DNA of 64,000 nt from assembly GCA_016716885.1 (NCBI GenBank), contig JADJUV010000029.1:1-64000 (forward strand). The letters are read 5' to 3'. Within the stretch, counting starts at the first letter, position 1; the number at the start of each line of letters is the position of its first letter. Source of the stretch: Candidatus Trichofilum aggregatum (lineage in GTDB: Bacteria; Chloroflexota; Anaerolineae; Promineifilales; Promineifilaceae). Positions 17,111 to 27,032 of the stretch are shown one piece after another. Both the position numbers and the translations under genes were made by a program. Under the pieces are notes generated by a model. It ran no database searches, was not told the DNA's origin, and saw only the letters and a list, made by a program, of their open reading frames with translations.

Positions 17111-17635
17111 ATGGGTGACAAGATTATCTTGCGCCCAATTACCGAAGATGATGCCCCGGCTATGTTTGCCGCCTTGGATGATCGCGAAATGTTGCGCCTG
17201 ACCGGTTCACAACAAACGTTTACCTATGACGCCGTGCAACAATTTTGCCGTCGGGTTATGGCTGCCGGTGACCGGGCAGATTATGCCATTACCCTCAAGG
17301 GCGACCCCACTTACATGGGCGAGGTCGTGTTAAACAACATTGACTGGCTTAATCGCACCGCCAATTTTCGCATTGCCCTGGGGCAACAGGCTCTCCTTGG
17401 GCTGGGGTATGGCACGGAAGCAACCCGCCTCATCCTGGATTACGGGTTTCGCAGCCTCCATTTGCACCGGATTGAGTTGGAAGTGTATGAGTTCAATCCC
17501 CGTGCCCAACGAGTATATGAAAAGGTCGGTTTTGTGCGCGAAGGGGTTCGCCGTGATGTTTTGTTGTGGGAAGGGCAATATTACAGTGCCATTACCATGA
17601 GCATTTTAGAAGAGGAGTATCGGCGGCTCGCCTGA
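17111..17635 (+). CDS. GNAT acetyltransferase (RimJ/RimL type)
   Basis: A 174-residue N-acetyltransferase that moves acetyl from acetyl-CoA to an amine. The fold is visible as LRPITEDDAPAMFAALDD, then MGEVVLNNIDWLNRTANF, the CoA-binding loop QALLGLGYGTEATRLILD, and the C-terminal YEFNPRAQRVYEKVGFVREG. The start at 17111 (MGDKIILRP) fits the family; the frame remains open upstream with Leu/Phe-rich residues that look non-coding. The substrate may be a ribosomal protein N-terminus or a small amine. Confidence 0.88.
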   Translation: MGDKIILRPITEDDAPAMFAALDDREMLRLTGSQQTFTYDAVQQFCRRVMAAGDRADYAITLKGDPTYMGEVVLNNIDWLNRTANFRIALGQQALLGLGYGTEATRLILDYGFRSLHLHRIELEVYEFNPRAQRVYEKVGFVREGVRRDVLLWEGQYYSAITMSILEEEYRRLA

Positions 17636-17734
17636 ATGTAAGCCAGCAAAAACCGCCCGCAGATTTACCAAAATCGGCTCATTTCTGTTAAGCTACGCCT
17701 GTTTTATTTTCCTCAAAAAAGGATGTAGTTGAGT

Positions 17735-18178
17735 ATGGGAATCGGTTCATTTTTGTTTTTGGAATGGCCTGCCCGGCGGCACACCGTGCGCCAGATGGCC
17801 CAAACTTTGGAGCGGAGTGGCATAGCCCTGAGCCAGCGTTTTGCGCAGTTGGCCGATAATGAGCGCAATCGGCAGGTGCTAAACCACATCATTGGCATTG
17901 AGCGGTGGGGTCAGAGCCGCCTGCGTGTGGCTTTGGGGGATGCCTTTGTGCCGGATGAATACAATGGTTATCGCCCGGCACGAGAGAGTGATTGGCCTAC
18001 ACTCAAACAGCAGTTCACAGAGACACGTGCCCAAACCACGGCTTTAGCCCATGAACTAGACAAGGCGGGGGTAACAAAGCGCAAGATACGCCATAACATG
18101 TACGGCGAAATCAGCGTCAAGGGTTGGCTACGCTACTTGAATGTCCATGCCAATCTGGAAAGCAAGAAGATGCGATAA
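17735..18178 (+). CDS. DinB-like four-helix protein
   Basis: A 147-residue all-helical protein similar to DinB/DUF664-type metal-binding proteins. It has a conserved NHIIGIERWGQSRLRVALG segment near residue 50 with a candidate metal His, and ALAHELDKAG and YLNVHANLESKK later supply two more His positions. AGGA at 17720-17723 favours either TTG 17729 or ATG 17735. Such proteins are often bacillithiol- or mycothiol-related transferases or of unknown role. The gene stands alone. Confidence 0.72.
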   Translation: MGIGSFLFLEWPARRHTVRQMAQTLERSGIALSQRFAQLADNERNRQVLNHIIGIERWGQSRLRVALGDAFVPDEYNGYRPARESDWPTLKQQFTETRAQTTALAHELDKAGVTKRKIRHNMYGEISVKGWLRYLNVHANLESKKMR

Positions 18179-18282
18179 AAAGTCTCGTCTGGCGTTTACT
18201 GGTGTGAGCGATGGAGATTAAGAGATTGAGTGATTGCAAATGCGAAAGTCATCTGTGTGGTCTCTGATGTAAGGATCGAATA

Positions 18283-19126
18283 ATGCGTTATGAATCTATA
18301 TTTCGACCAGATTTGTTGCAAGGGCAGGTAATCATCGTGACCGGTGGGGGGTCGGGGATTGGGCGAGCGATTGCCCATGAGGTGGCCTCGTTGGGGGCGC
18401 GGGTGGTGTTGGCGGGGCGGAAGCTGGAAAAGTTAGAGGTGACACGCGATGAGGATCGCGGCCGCGGCCGGTTCCGTCTCTATCCAGGTATGCAACATCC
18501 GTCAGGAAGAGAGCATCACCGCCCTGTTTACAGCCGTGCTGGCCGAGTATGGTCAGGTAGATGCCCTGATCAACAATGCCGGGGGCCAGTTTATGAGTCC
18601 GGCTGAATCTATCTCCAACAAAGGGTGGCATGCCGTTATTGATACCAACCTGACCGGCACGTTTATGATGTGCCGCGAGGCGTACAACCGCTGTTTCCGT
18701 GGCCGTGGGGGCAACATTGTCAACATCATCGCCGACATGTGGCGGGGGTTTCCCGGCATGGCCCACACGGGTGCGGCGCGGGCTGGCGTGGAAAACTTGA
18801 CCAAGACACTGGCCGTTGAGTGGGCACGTTCCGGGGTGCGGGTCAATGCCGTCGCCCCTGGCCTCATCGAGGGCAATGGCATTTTGCAGTACGGCGAAGG
18901 CATGTTGCCCTTTATCCAGGCCATGAAGAAGGACATTCCGCTGAAACGCATGGGCACGGAAGCGGAATGCGCGGCCGCGGTCACTTTTTTGCTCTCGCCT
19001 GCGGCCGCGTACATCAGCGGCGAAACGATTAAAGTAGACGGGGCATACGCCCTATGGCGTAAAACTTGGGAAATTGACGACCATGATAATGCGCCACCGG
19101 CGTATAGGGGTTTTGTAGAGGAGTAG
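18283..19126 (+). pseudogene. Short-chain dehydrogenase resembling trans-2-enoyl-CoA reductase (PECR), one frameshift
   Basis: About 280 residues if repaired. The N-terminal NAD(P) motif is VTGGGSGIGRAIAHEVA. The frame then breaks at about 18453: GATGAGGATCGCGG reads Asp-Glu-Asp-Arg in frame 1, while removing one G gives Glu-Ile-Ala-Ala and continues perfectly. The second part has INNAGGQFMSP, GWHAVIDTNLTGTFMMC and HTGAARAGVENLTKTLA, and ends with EIDDHDNAP. I recall these features from human PECR. The canonical YxxxK is HxxxR, as in that subfamily. Likely role: NADPH reduction of 2-enoyl-CoA. The shift directly abuts a GCGGCCGCGGCC block. Confidence 0.82.
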
Positions 19127-19190
19127 AGATTAAGAGACTGAGAGACTAAGAGATTAAGAGATTGGGACGTAATCTCTCAGTCTCTTCTTA
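19125..19190. repeat. GAGACTGAGAGACTAAGAGATT word hairpin
   Basis: Tandem GAGATTAAGAGACT words face a complementary arm AATCTCTCAGTCTC. It is the clearest copy of the GAGACTGAGAGATT family and separates the SDR from the SnoaL-like gene. Confidence 0.75.
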
Positions 19191-19202
19191 ATGAGGGTAA
19201 CA

Positions 19203-19673
19203 ATGGACGAAGAAAACATCCGCCACGGCGAAAATGTGCGTGAACTCATGCGACGTAAGTTGGACAATGAAGAGTATCGGCTCATCCGGCGGGAGTGGAT
19301 TGCCCACTCCATTGCCGAAGACAGCCGTAGTATCCCTGGCCTGCTGGGTACGCTGACCGAAGATTGTGTCTATGAACTGATTCAGACGGGGCACAGGTGG
19401 GTAGGGCATGAGGGCGCGGCCGCGTTCTACACCGAACTACTCACCGCCTTCCCCGACGTTCATTTTGACCTGCAAAACATCGTCATCGGGCCGCAGGGGG
19501 TGTACGAGGAAGCCCATGTCACCGGCACGCACCTGGGCACGTGGTTAGGTGTTCCCGCCAGCGGCCGCAAAGTAGATTACACCGTCATCATCTACTTCCC
19601 CTGGGACCCCGCCAAGAAAAAGTTCAAAGGGGAGCGCGTGATGTCTACGTTACTGCCGGAACATTTGCAATAA
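19203..19673 (+). CDS. SnoaL-like/NTF2-fold protein
   Basis: A 156-residue protein with the NTF2-like cone fold of SnoaL-type polyketide cyclases and ester hydrolases. Visible elements are LLGTLTEDCVYELI, GHRWVGHEGAAAFYTELLTAFPDVHFD and THLGTWLGVPASGRKVDY. The start at 19203 is chosen because GAGGG (19193-19197) lies five bases upstream; an ATG at 19191 is in frame. It follows the SDR and may share its transcript. A His and Asp pair in the pocket is plausible, but the substrate is unknown. Confidence 0.82.
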   Translation: MDEENIRHGENVRELMRRKLDNEEYRLIRREWIAHSIAEDSRSIPGLLGTLTEDCVYELIQTGHRWVGHEGAAAFYTELLTAFPDVHFDLQNIVIGPQGVYEEAHVTGTHLGTWLGVPASGRKVDYTVIIYFPWDPAKKKFKGERVMSTLLPEHLQ

Positions 19674-19893
19674 GCATCACAGGGAGCCAGACCTGACTGG
19701 TTTCTGAAACCTGTCGAGGTCTCATCAAAAATCACCCCACGCAATAGCCGTGGGGCAATCGTCAGGCAGATGAAAGTCATCAGAAAATCATTCGCCTAAA
19801 TCATCTGTTATAGTTAGCCAGCGAATTACGACAACGGATTAGCACAGCCGATTAGTAGGCTTTATCGTGCTTGTTTATGTTTGAGGACATTCT
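19674..19893. other. Intergenic region with two hairpins
   Basis: It contains GGTTTCTGAAACC followed by GTCGAGGTCTC and a stem CCCCACG-caatag-CGTGGGG (19736-19756). No coding sequence is supported. Confidence 0.5.
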
Positions 19894-20676
19894 ATGACCA
19901 CAAATATCTCTGTTCCTTATCCTGAAATTACCAGCCGATGGCGATTTGATTGGGTGTTGCCGGTGTTATTTCGCCCCCGCAAAGCCTTTGTGGAGATCGC
20001 GGCCGCAACCACCGCCCTCAGCCAGACCCCCATCGTTTTGTTCATCTTATCTACCCTGACACGTACCCTGGTCGTGGGATCGATCAAAGCGGCCGCGGCC
20101 GCGAGTGGACAAGTTCAGCTTCCCCCCGGCTTTGAATATTACACCCCGGAGCAACAGGCCCAATTTTACCAGGCCGCTTCGGCTACCAGTGGGCCGGTGT
20201 TTGTCTATTTGCTCCCAGCCATCATGTCCATCATTAGTGTGTTATTGGGCTGGCTCATTTTAAGCTGGTTGCTCCATCTGGTACTGACGACCTTTGGCGG
20301 CCGCGGTTCCAGCCGACAGGCCCTCAACGTAGTAGCCTGGGCCTTGCTCCCCTTTGTTATTCGGGATGTGGTGCGGATTGGGACCATGTGGACGACCAAC
20401 CAGCTTGTGGGACATCCGGGGTTGTCCGGTTTTGCGCCTACGGAAGAGGGGATGCTGACTATTTACGCGGCCGCGTTGCTGCGCAATATAGACATCTACC
20501 TCATCTGGTTCATCCTACTCACCGGCATTGGCCTGAGCATGAGCAGTCAAATCAGCAAGGGCAAAGCCTGGTTCGCCATTTTGCTCACCTTGATCATTGT
20601 GCAATTGATCCGGGCCACCCCTGCCCTCATCGCCGCCCAATTTAGTGATCTAACGGTTATCAGGCCGTTCTTCTAG
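19894..20676 (+). CDS. Yip1-domain integral membrane protein
   Basis: A 260-residue membrane protein matching the Yip1 family. After a short cytosolic N-terminus (VLFRPRKAFVEIA, the typical entry motif) come five membrane segments: about 42-65, 105-132, 145-165, 200-222 and 228-250. Bacterial Yip1 proteins have no settled function. Five octamer palindromes occur, two overlapping as GCGGCCGCGGCCGC at about 20093, encoding an Ala run in the first loop. It stands alone, followed by hairpins. Confidence 0.82.
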   Translation: MTTNISVPYPEITSRWRFDWVLPVLFRPRKAFVEIAAATTALSQTPIVLFILSTLTRTLVVGSIKAAAAASGQVQLPPGFEYYTPEQQAQFYQAASATSGPVFVYLLPAIMSIISVLLGWLILSWLLHLVLTTFGGRGSSRQALNVVAWALLPFVIRDVVRIGTMWTTNQLVGHPGLSGFAPTEEGMLTIYAAALLRNIDIYLIWFILLTGIGLSMSSQISKGKAWFAILLTLIIVQLIRATPALIAAQFSDLTVIRPFF

Positions 20677-20712
20677 TTTTGAGGGTAAGCGTTCAGTCGA
20701 GTTAGTTATTCT

Positions 20713-20835
20713 GCCCAGACCGCCCGGCCGTAAAACGGGCCGGGCTATGATTACAAAGGCCGTTGGCCTAACGCTTTAGCCCGTAGGGCTTGGTATGTTT
20801 AGCCCGGCGGTTCGACCGCCGGGCGAGCTAACTTT
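20713..20835. repeat. Cluster of GC-rich hairpins (REP-like)
   Basis: Three consecutive stems are seen: CCCGGCCGTAAAACGGGCCGGG, a central AGGCCGTTGGCCT, and AGCCCGGCGGTTCGACCGCCGGGC. They fill the gap between the Yip1 gene and the ABC operon. They could terminate transcription or act as REP sequences; no T-run follows. Confidence 0.6.
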
Positions 20836-20855
20836 TTGAGTTTTGGGTTTCTGCC

Positions 20856-21560
20856 ATGTCTAACGTTCTCATCAACATCCACAATCTGAGCAAAACGTTC
20901 ATCATGGGTCGAGAACGGGTCAATGCCCTGGCTGGGGTAGATTTAGCCGTGGCTGAGGGGAATTTTTGTACCATCATGGGGCCATCCGGTTCGGGTAAGA
21001 GTACCTTGCTTTACCTGCTCGGTGGGCTAGACCGGCCGACGGGGGGTGAGATTGATGTAGATGGACAGGCCGTTCAAGAGATGGATGAAAACGCCCTGGC
21101 CCATTATCGGCAACGCATGGTGGGTTTTATTTTCCAATCGTTTAACCTGATTCCCAGCCTGACGGCGCTAGAAAATGTGGCTTTCCCCATGCGTTTTGCT
21201 CGTGTGCCCCGCCGCCAACGGCTGATCAAAGCCTATGAATTGCTGGCGCGGGTAGGGCTGGCGGATCGCATTCATCACCGGCCCACGGAGCTTTCTGGGG
21301 GGCAACAACAACGGGTAGCCGTTGCCCGTGCCCTGGTCAATGATCCCCGGCTCATCCTGGCGGACGAACCCACGGGCAATCTGGATACCACCAGCGGCAA
21401 CAGCATTATGGAACTTTTGTCAGAACTTCATGGCAGCGGCCGCACCGTTCTCGTCGTCACCCATGATCCGCGCATGATCCATTACGCCACCCAGACGGTT
21501 TACATGCTCGACGGGCAAATCGTCTCCGAGGCAGAATACCACGCCATGGCCGCCAATTAA
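20856..21560 (+). CDS. MacB/LolD-type ABC transporter ATPase
   Basis: A 234-residue ATPase of the MacB/LolD group. It shows Walker A GPSGSGKST, Q-loop VGFIFQSFNLIP, signature LSGGQQQRVAVARAL, Walker B LILADEPTGNLD and H-loop VVTHDPRM, all intact. The family works with FtsX-type permeases as a mechanotransmission pump rather than moving substrate through a channel. It starts an operon with the CARDB-type protein and an FtsX-type permease downstream. Palindrome at 21438. Confidence 0.95.
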   Translation: MSNVLINIHNLSKTFIMGRERVNALAGVDLAVAEGNFCTIMGPSGSGKSTLLYLLGGLDRPTGGEIDVDGQAVQEMDENALAHYRQRMVGFIFQSFNLIPSLTALENVAFPMRFARVPRRQRLIKAYELLARVGLADRIHHRPTELSGGQQQRVAVARALVNDPRLILADEPTGNLDTTSGNSIMELLSELHGSGRTVLVVTHDPRMIHYATQTVYMLDGQIVSEAEYHAMAAN

Positions 21561-21614
21561 CGAATAAACCACAGATGACACAGATTTTCACAGATGAAGA
21601 GTCAATAGGTAAAA

Positions 21615-23531
21615 ATGATGAAACGGCTTAACTTTTTTCGCCCAATGGCCCTGTTAATGGGGCTGATGCTTCTGCTAACCACGTTTGTTTTGAGCGGTGG
21701 AAACCACGCGGCCGCGTCCCCTTCTGATCGCTCGGCCCCTGGCCCCACTGGGGTACAGCCCGATACCATTTCCAGTGGTGCGCCTACGGAACTCGTGATC
21801 ACGGGGGGTGGCTTCGTAGATGGAGCCGTGGTTATTCTCGATGGCTACGGTGCGCTGACAACCACCTTCGTCAGTGTCAACGTCCTACGCGCCACCGTGC
21901 CCGCCGACATTCCGCCCGGAACCTACACCGTCACCGTGGTCAACCCGGATGCCACCTCAGCCTCGTTGCCTGATGCGCTGAGGGTGTTGGATCAGCCGGG
22001 GCCAACGAATACACCGGGGGCGACTAACACCCCTGCACCGACGGCTTTTGTGCGGCCGCTGCTTACCGTGCAATCATACGGGGCCAGCTCCGCCGAAATC
22101 GTGCCGGGCGAAAACCTGGATTTTGAGATGACCCTGGTCAACAGCGGCCAGATCGCGGCTACCAATGTGGTTGTCACTTTCGAGACCGGCGATTTTACCC
22201 CGCGCAATACCGGCGGCGTCCGGGCCATTGGCACGCTCAATCCCAGCGAGACCAACCGGTTCTGGCAACCATTGGCCGCCAGCCGCAGCATTTCCGGCAA
22301 CAGCATCGCTACTCTGCCGGTTAAAGTGACTTACACCGACATCTACGGCACGGCCTACACGGAAACCTTCAATCTGACCTTTCCGGTCAGGCGGGTGGTG
22401 AGTGGGCCAGGAGCCACGGCTACGCCCACGCCCACAGCGACAGCCACCCCCAGCCCGACGATGACACCTACACCCTTACCCAAGTTGCGGCCGCAAATCC
22501 TGGTCACTAACTATGAAACAGACATCGTGGAACTGGAGCCGGGTCGCACCTTTACCCTGACCCTCGATTTGCAAAATCTGGGTAGTGCCGACGCCCGTAA
22601 CATTACCATGATCCTGGGGGGCGGTTCTAGCTCCACGGGCACAGGCACGGGCGGGACAGGTGGAGACGGTACCGGTGGCACATCCGGCGGCAGTGGCGAC
22701 TTCACCAACTTTGCTCCGGTAGGTTCATCCAATGTGCAATTCCTGGGTGGGCTGACGATTAATGAAACGATGCAGGCCAGCCAGACACTCATCGTCAATG
22801 GCACGACAAAACCGGGGGCGTACCCCATCAAGGTGTCGTTTGTCTACAATGATGCCAGCAACACCAACTACGTGGATGATCAGGTGATTACCTTGTTGGT
22901 GATTTCGCGGCCGCAGGTAGACATCAGCTTCTACATCGAAGCCGGCCCCTTCTTCGTCGGTCAACCTGGTTCTTTGCCTCTGCAACTGGTCAACACCGGG
23001 GCCAACTCCCGCGTCTTTGGCAATTTCAGCGTCACTGCCCCCGGAGCACAGCTTTTCAACAACACCATCTTTGTGGGTGCGCTGGAGCCGGGCGGTTTTT
23101 ACCCGCTGGACGCTCAGATCACCCCCGAACAGCCGGGCACATTGGAACTGATGGTCAGTGTCAGCTACACCGACGACTTCAACCAGGCCCAAACGATCAC
23201 CAAAGTCCTGCCTATCGAAGTGCAAGAAGGGTTTGTAGACCCTGGTTTCCCCGGTGAAGGGGGCTTCCCTGACGAGGGTGGTGGCGGCTTTCCTGGTGAA
23301 GAAGGGGGTATCCCCGGTGAAGAGGGCATCCCCACCGAACCCGTCGAAGAAACCTTCTGGGACAAACTTTTGCGCTTCATCAAAGGGCTATTGGGACTGG
23401 ATAGCGGCATCCCCGAACCGGCCGTTGAGGACGGTGGCTTCCCCGTTGATGAAGGTGGTATGCCCATTGACGGCGGCTTCCCCATCGAAGGTGGCTTTGA
23501 AGGCGAGGGCGTTCCCGTTCCCGTCCCCTAA
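21615..23531 (+). CDS. Exported IPT/TIG and CARDB-domain protein of ABC operon
   Basis: A 638-residue secreted protein. A signal peptide spans residues about 5-35 (LMGLMLLLTTFVLSGG). An IPT/TIG domain follows (VQPDTISSGAPTELVITGGG), then a Thr/Pro linker and three CARDB-like beta domains near 145-265, 290-420 and 425-545. The C-terminus is a Gly/Pro/Glu-rich tail broken by an amphipathic segment ETFWDKLLRFIKGLLGL. It lies between the ATPase and the permease, where MacAB systems place the periplasmic adaptor. It probably acts outside the membrane with the pump, by position. A Gly-Thr tract at about 22620-22690 is simple-sequence-like. Confidence 0.85.
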   Translation: MMKRLNFFRPMALLMGLMLLLTTFVLSGGNHAAASPSDRSAPGPTGVQPDTISSGAPTELVITGGGFVDGAVVILDGYGALTTTFVSVNVLRATVPADIPPGTYTVTVVNPDATSASLPDALRVLDQPGPTNTPGATNTPAPTAFVRPLLTVQSYGASSAEIVPGENLDFEMTLVNSGQIAATNVVVTFETGDFTPRNTGGVRAIGTLNPSETNRFWQPLAASRSISGNSIATLPVKVTYTDIYGTAYTETFNLTFPVRRVVSGPGATATPTPTATATPSPTMTPTPLPKLRPQILVTNYETDIVELEPGRTFTLTLDLQNLGSADARNITMILGGGSSSTGTGTGGTGGDGTGGTSGGSGDFTNFAPVGSSNVQFLGGLTINETMQASQTLIVNGTTKPGAYPIKVSFVYNDASNTNYVDDQVITLLVISRPQVDISFYIEAGPFFVGQPGSLPLQLVNTGANSRVFGNFSVTAPGAQLFNNTIFVGALEPGGFYPLDAQITPEQPGTLELMVSVSYTDDFNQAQTITKVLPIEVQEGFVDPGFPGEGGFPDEGGGGFPGEEGGIPGEEGIPTEPVEETFWDKLLRFIKGLLGLDSGIPEPAVEDGGFPVDEGGMPIDGGFPIEGGFEGEGVPVPVP

Positions 23532-23572
23532 CCTTATCAAGTCCTCAAACCTGAAACTCGGAACTCGAAACT

Positions 23573-24895
23573 ATGAGCACCTGGGATCTCCTCAGTCTGA
23601 TAATCGAAAACCTGTCCCGACGTAAGGCGCGGGTCGCTTTGACCGCCATTGGCGTGGTCATTGGCACAGCGGCGGTGGTGTTGCTGGTGTCGTTGGGCGT
23701 GGGTCTACAACAAAATGCCGAACAACAACTCGGCAGCATCGGCGACCTGACCAAGATTAGCGTCTGGCCGATGTATGATTTTGGCGAGGGCGGCGGTGGA
23801 GGCGGGGGTCCCGTCGCCATCAACGAGGAACCCCAGGTAACGCCTCTCACCAGCCAGAGCATTGCCGACATTCAGGCGATTCCAGGGGTGAGTGTGGTGA
23901 TTCCCCAGGACCCGTTTTATTTCGGCACCATTCTAAATGTGGGGCAGTTGGAAGGGTATAGCCAGTTGCTCGGTATAGGAGTGGATAATTTGAGCCAGCT
24001 AGGGGTAACAGCCAGGGAAGGAACCCTGGACCTGGCTCCGGGCACGGTTATTGTGGGGGCGAGTGTCAACCAGAGTTTTTATAATCCGCGGCCGCGGCCC
24101 GGCCAAGGCATGGATGGCCCCCCCGAACTCCTGGACGAAACCCTCAAAATCACCCTCATCAAATGGGCCAGCGACGGCACCGAAACCCGCAAAACGATAC
24201 GGGTCAAAATCGTGGGTGTCATCAACGAGATGCGCGACGAGCCGGACTGGTCTATTTACATGCCCATGAGCGACATGGAATCCTATCTGACCTGGGCCAA
24301 CGGCAAACGACCCAACCGGGAAAAAGATGGCTACGCCACCCTCATCGTGCGGGTGGGCGACGTGGAAGATGTGTTGGATGTCACCCAACGCATCACCGAT
24401 CTGGGCTATCAGGCGTATACACCACAATCCTTTGTGCAGGGTATCACCGGCTTTTACACCGTGTTGCAGGTGGTCTTTGGGGGGGTCGGGGCGATTGCCC
24501 TGCTGGTGGCAGCCATCGGCATCGCCAACACTATGGCTATGGCGATTCTGGAGCGCACCCGCGAAATTGGCTTAATGAAAGCCGTGGGCGCGACCAACCG
24601 GCATGTGTTGAGTGTCTTTTTGGGCGAAGCCGCCGGGATTGGGTTTATTGGCGGCGTAGGTGGGGTGGCGATTGGTTGGGCCTTGGGGCAGGTGGTTAAT
24701 GTATTGGCCCTGGCCTACTTTGCCGGACAATCCGTCGAAACCGGCGCGCCACCACCCACTGTGGCTGTCTCCACACCGACCTGGTTGCCTCTCTTCTCCG
24801 TGGTATTCGCCACCCTCATCGGCCTGCTTTCTGGCCTCTACCCGGCCCTCAGCGCCGCCACCCTGGAACCGGTAAAAGCGTTGAAGTATGAATAA
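23573..24895 (+). CDS. MacB/FtsX-type ABC transporter permease
   Basis: A 440-residue permease. The first helix with RRKARVALTAIGVVIGTAAVV is the MacB_PCD start. A large extracellular domain (about 50-300) follows, then three C-terminal helices with the family motif GLMKAVGATNRHVLSVFLGEA. A Gly-rich insert at about residues 70-78 is unusual. It completes the operon of ATPase, CARDB protein and permease. The gene stops immediately before a block of homopolymer noise, so downstream genes of the operon, if any, cannot be seen. Confidence 0.93.
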   Translation: MSTWDLLSLIIENLSRRKARVALTAIGVVIGTAAVVLLVSLGVGLQQNAEQQLGSIGDLTKISVWPMYDFGEGGGGGGGPVAINEEPQVTPLTSQSIADIQAIPGVSVVIPQDPFYFGTILNVGQLEGYSQLLGIGVDNLSQLGVTAREGTLDLAPGTVIVGASVNQSFYNPRPRPGQGMDGPPELLDETLKITLIKWASDGTETRKTIRVKIVGVINEMRDEPDWSIYMPMSDMESYLTWANGKRPNREKDGYATLIVRVGDVEDVLDVTQRITDLGYQAYTPQSFVQGITGFYTVLQVVFGGVGAIALLVAAIGIANTMAMAILERTREIGLMKAVGATNRHVLSVFLGEAAGIGFIGGVGGVAIGWALGQVVNVLALAYFAGQSVETGAPPPTVAVSTPTWLPLFSVVFATLIGLLSGLYPALSAATLEPVKALKYE

Positions 24896-24904
24896 AAACA
24901 GAGA

Positions 24905-25960
<1,056 letters not shown>

Positions 25961-25963
25961 AAA

Positions 25964-26752
25964 TCACTTCTCTCCCGGTCTGCGGTAGACCACTTCCGTG
26001 CCCCGTAGCTGGCCGACCAGCCATTCCAGACTGCCAATGAGCAGGATAAACAACAAGTTGACGAGGGTGGTCAGGCTGAAGGCCAGGGCCAGGTAGGAAA
26101 AGATGGCGGTGGCGGGGGCCAGCAGTTCGTTGAAAATGACATCGGCCAGCCCTAGTAGATAAATAGCGGCAAAAACAATCCCCAGGATGAGAAAAAAGGT
26201 GGGCCAGGCACGCCGGTCGGACGCGCTAGGCATCATGGCGTTGCTAATGGCAAAAAAGAGATAAAGCCAAACCAGAAAATCCTCGATATAAAGCAGGTTG
26301 CGTAAACTGATGAGGAAACCGGTCAGATCGAGGGATGGTAGAAGGCTCGCCAGGCCGGGCAAGTCGAAAATGTTATAGGCGATGATGAGGATCGCGGCCG
26401 CGCCCGTCAACAATGGTGCCCCCCCAATCAAACTCTCCCGCACCGACCCCACATCCGGGGTCTTGTAATACTCCACATACCCCAACTGAATCGAACCATC
26501 CTTGCTCATCTTGGGCAGAAGCGACATCCCGGCCGTGCGTACACCGAGCAATTTGGCACTCAGCCAATGACTTACTTCATGCAACAGCACCCCGGGAAAT
26601 AGCACCAGGCTATACAACACCACCGCCCAGCCTGGTTTGCCGGTAATGAACAGGGCCAGCCCATGCAAATGGCGATGAATCCACCGTTGGGTCAACAACA
26701 CCAGTGGCAAACTCACCACAAACCAGAGAACAGCGGTCAACAATTGCGCCAT
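25964..26752 (-). CDS. M50-type membrane metalloprotease homologue
   Basis: A 262-residue polytopic membrane protein with HEVSH at residues 58-62, inside a hydrophobic helix (FPGVLLHEVSHWLSAKLLGV). This is the zinc motif of site-2 protease-like M50 peptidases. A polar segment with DGSIQLGYVEYY follows, then about five more helices. The usual NPDG motif for the third ligand is not seen; a His/Asn/Asp substitute is possible but unclear, so activity is uncertain. Both flanks are corrupted, so the operon context is unknown. Confidence 0.75.
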   Translation of the reverse strand: MAQLLTAVLWFVVSLPLVLLTQRWIHRHLHGLALFITGKPGWAVVLYSLVLFPGVLLHEVSHWLSAKLLGVRTAGMSLLPKMSKDGSIQLGYVEYYKTPDVGSVRESLIGGAPLLTGAAAILIIAYNIFDLPGLASLLPSLDLTGFLISLRNLLYIEDFLVWLYLFFAISNAMMPSASDRRAWPTFFLILGIVFAAIYLLGLADVIFNELLAPATAIFSYLALAFSLTTLVNLLFILLIGSLEWLVGQLRGTEVVYRRPGEK

Positions 26753-27032
26753 AATAGATTGTTTTTACCGGCCAAAACCCCCCCCCCGGGGGGGGGGCCC
26801 GGGGGGGGGGGGGGGCCAATTTTTTTCGGCCGAAAAAAAACCCCCCCACGGAACCCCCCCCCGGGGGGGGGGGGATTAACTTTTCGGGGAATTTCTAAAA
26901 AAAAAAAGAACCACCGGGAGCCGGCTAAAGCCGTCACTACAAACAAGATGCGGGTTCATGACCGGTTGTTTTTACCGCCCAAAACCTCGATTCCGGAACT
27001 TGTTCCCGGAGTGAACGCTTCAGCGGGAACCA
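26753..27032. repeat. Corrupted repeat region with REP family 1 fragment
   Basis: The clean right half has GGCTAAAGCCGTCACTACAAAC (26926-26947, REP family 1), then TTGTTTTTACCGCCCAAAACC. The left part (26757-26880) repeats TTGTTTTTACCGGCCAAAAC followed by inflated C and G runs, and a second inflated version. It looks like two or three tandem copies whose homopolymers were expanded. No gene is seen. Confidence 0.6.

Noticed and set aside
20800..20835. GGTTCGACC within a stem as a tRNA T-arm
   Set aside because: No acceptor stem, anticodon arm or CCA-compatible end can be folded around it; it is part of a GC-rich REP-like hairpin.
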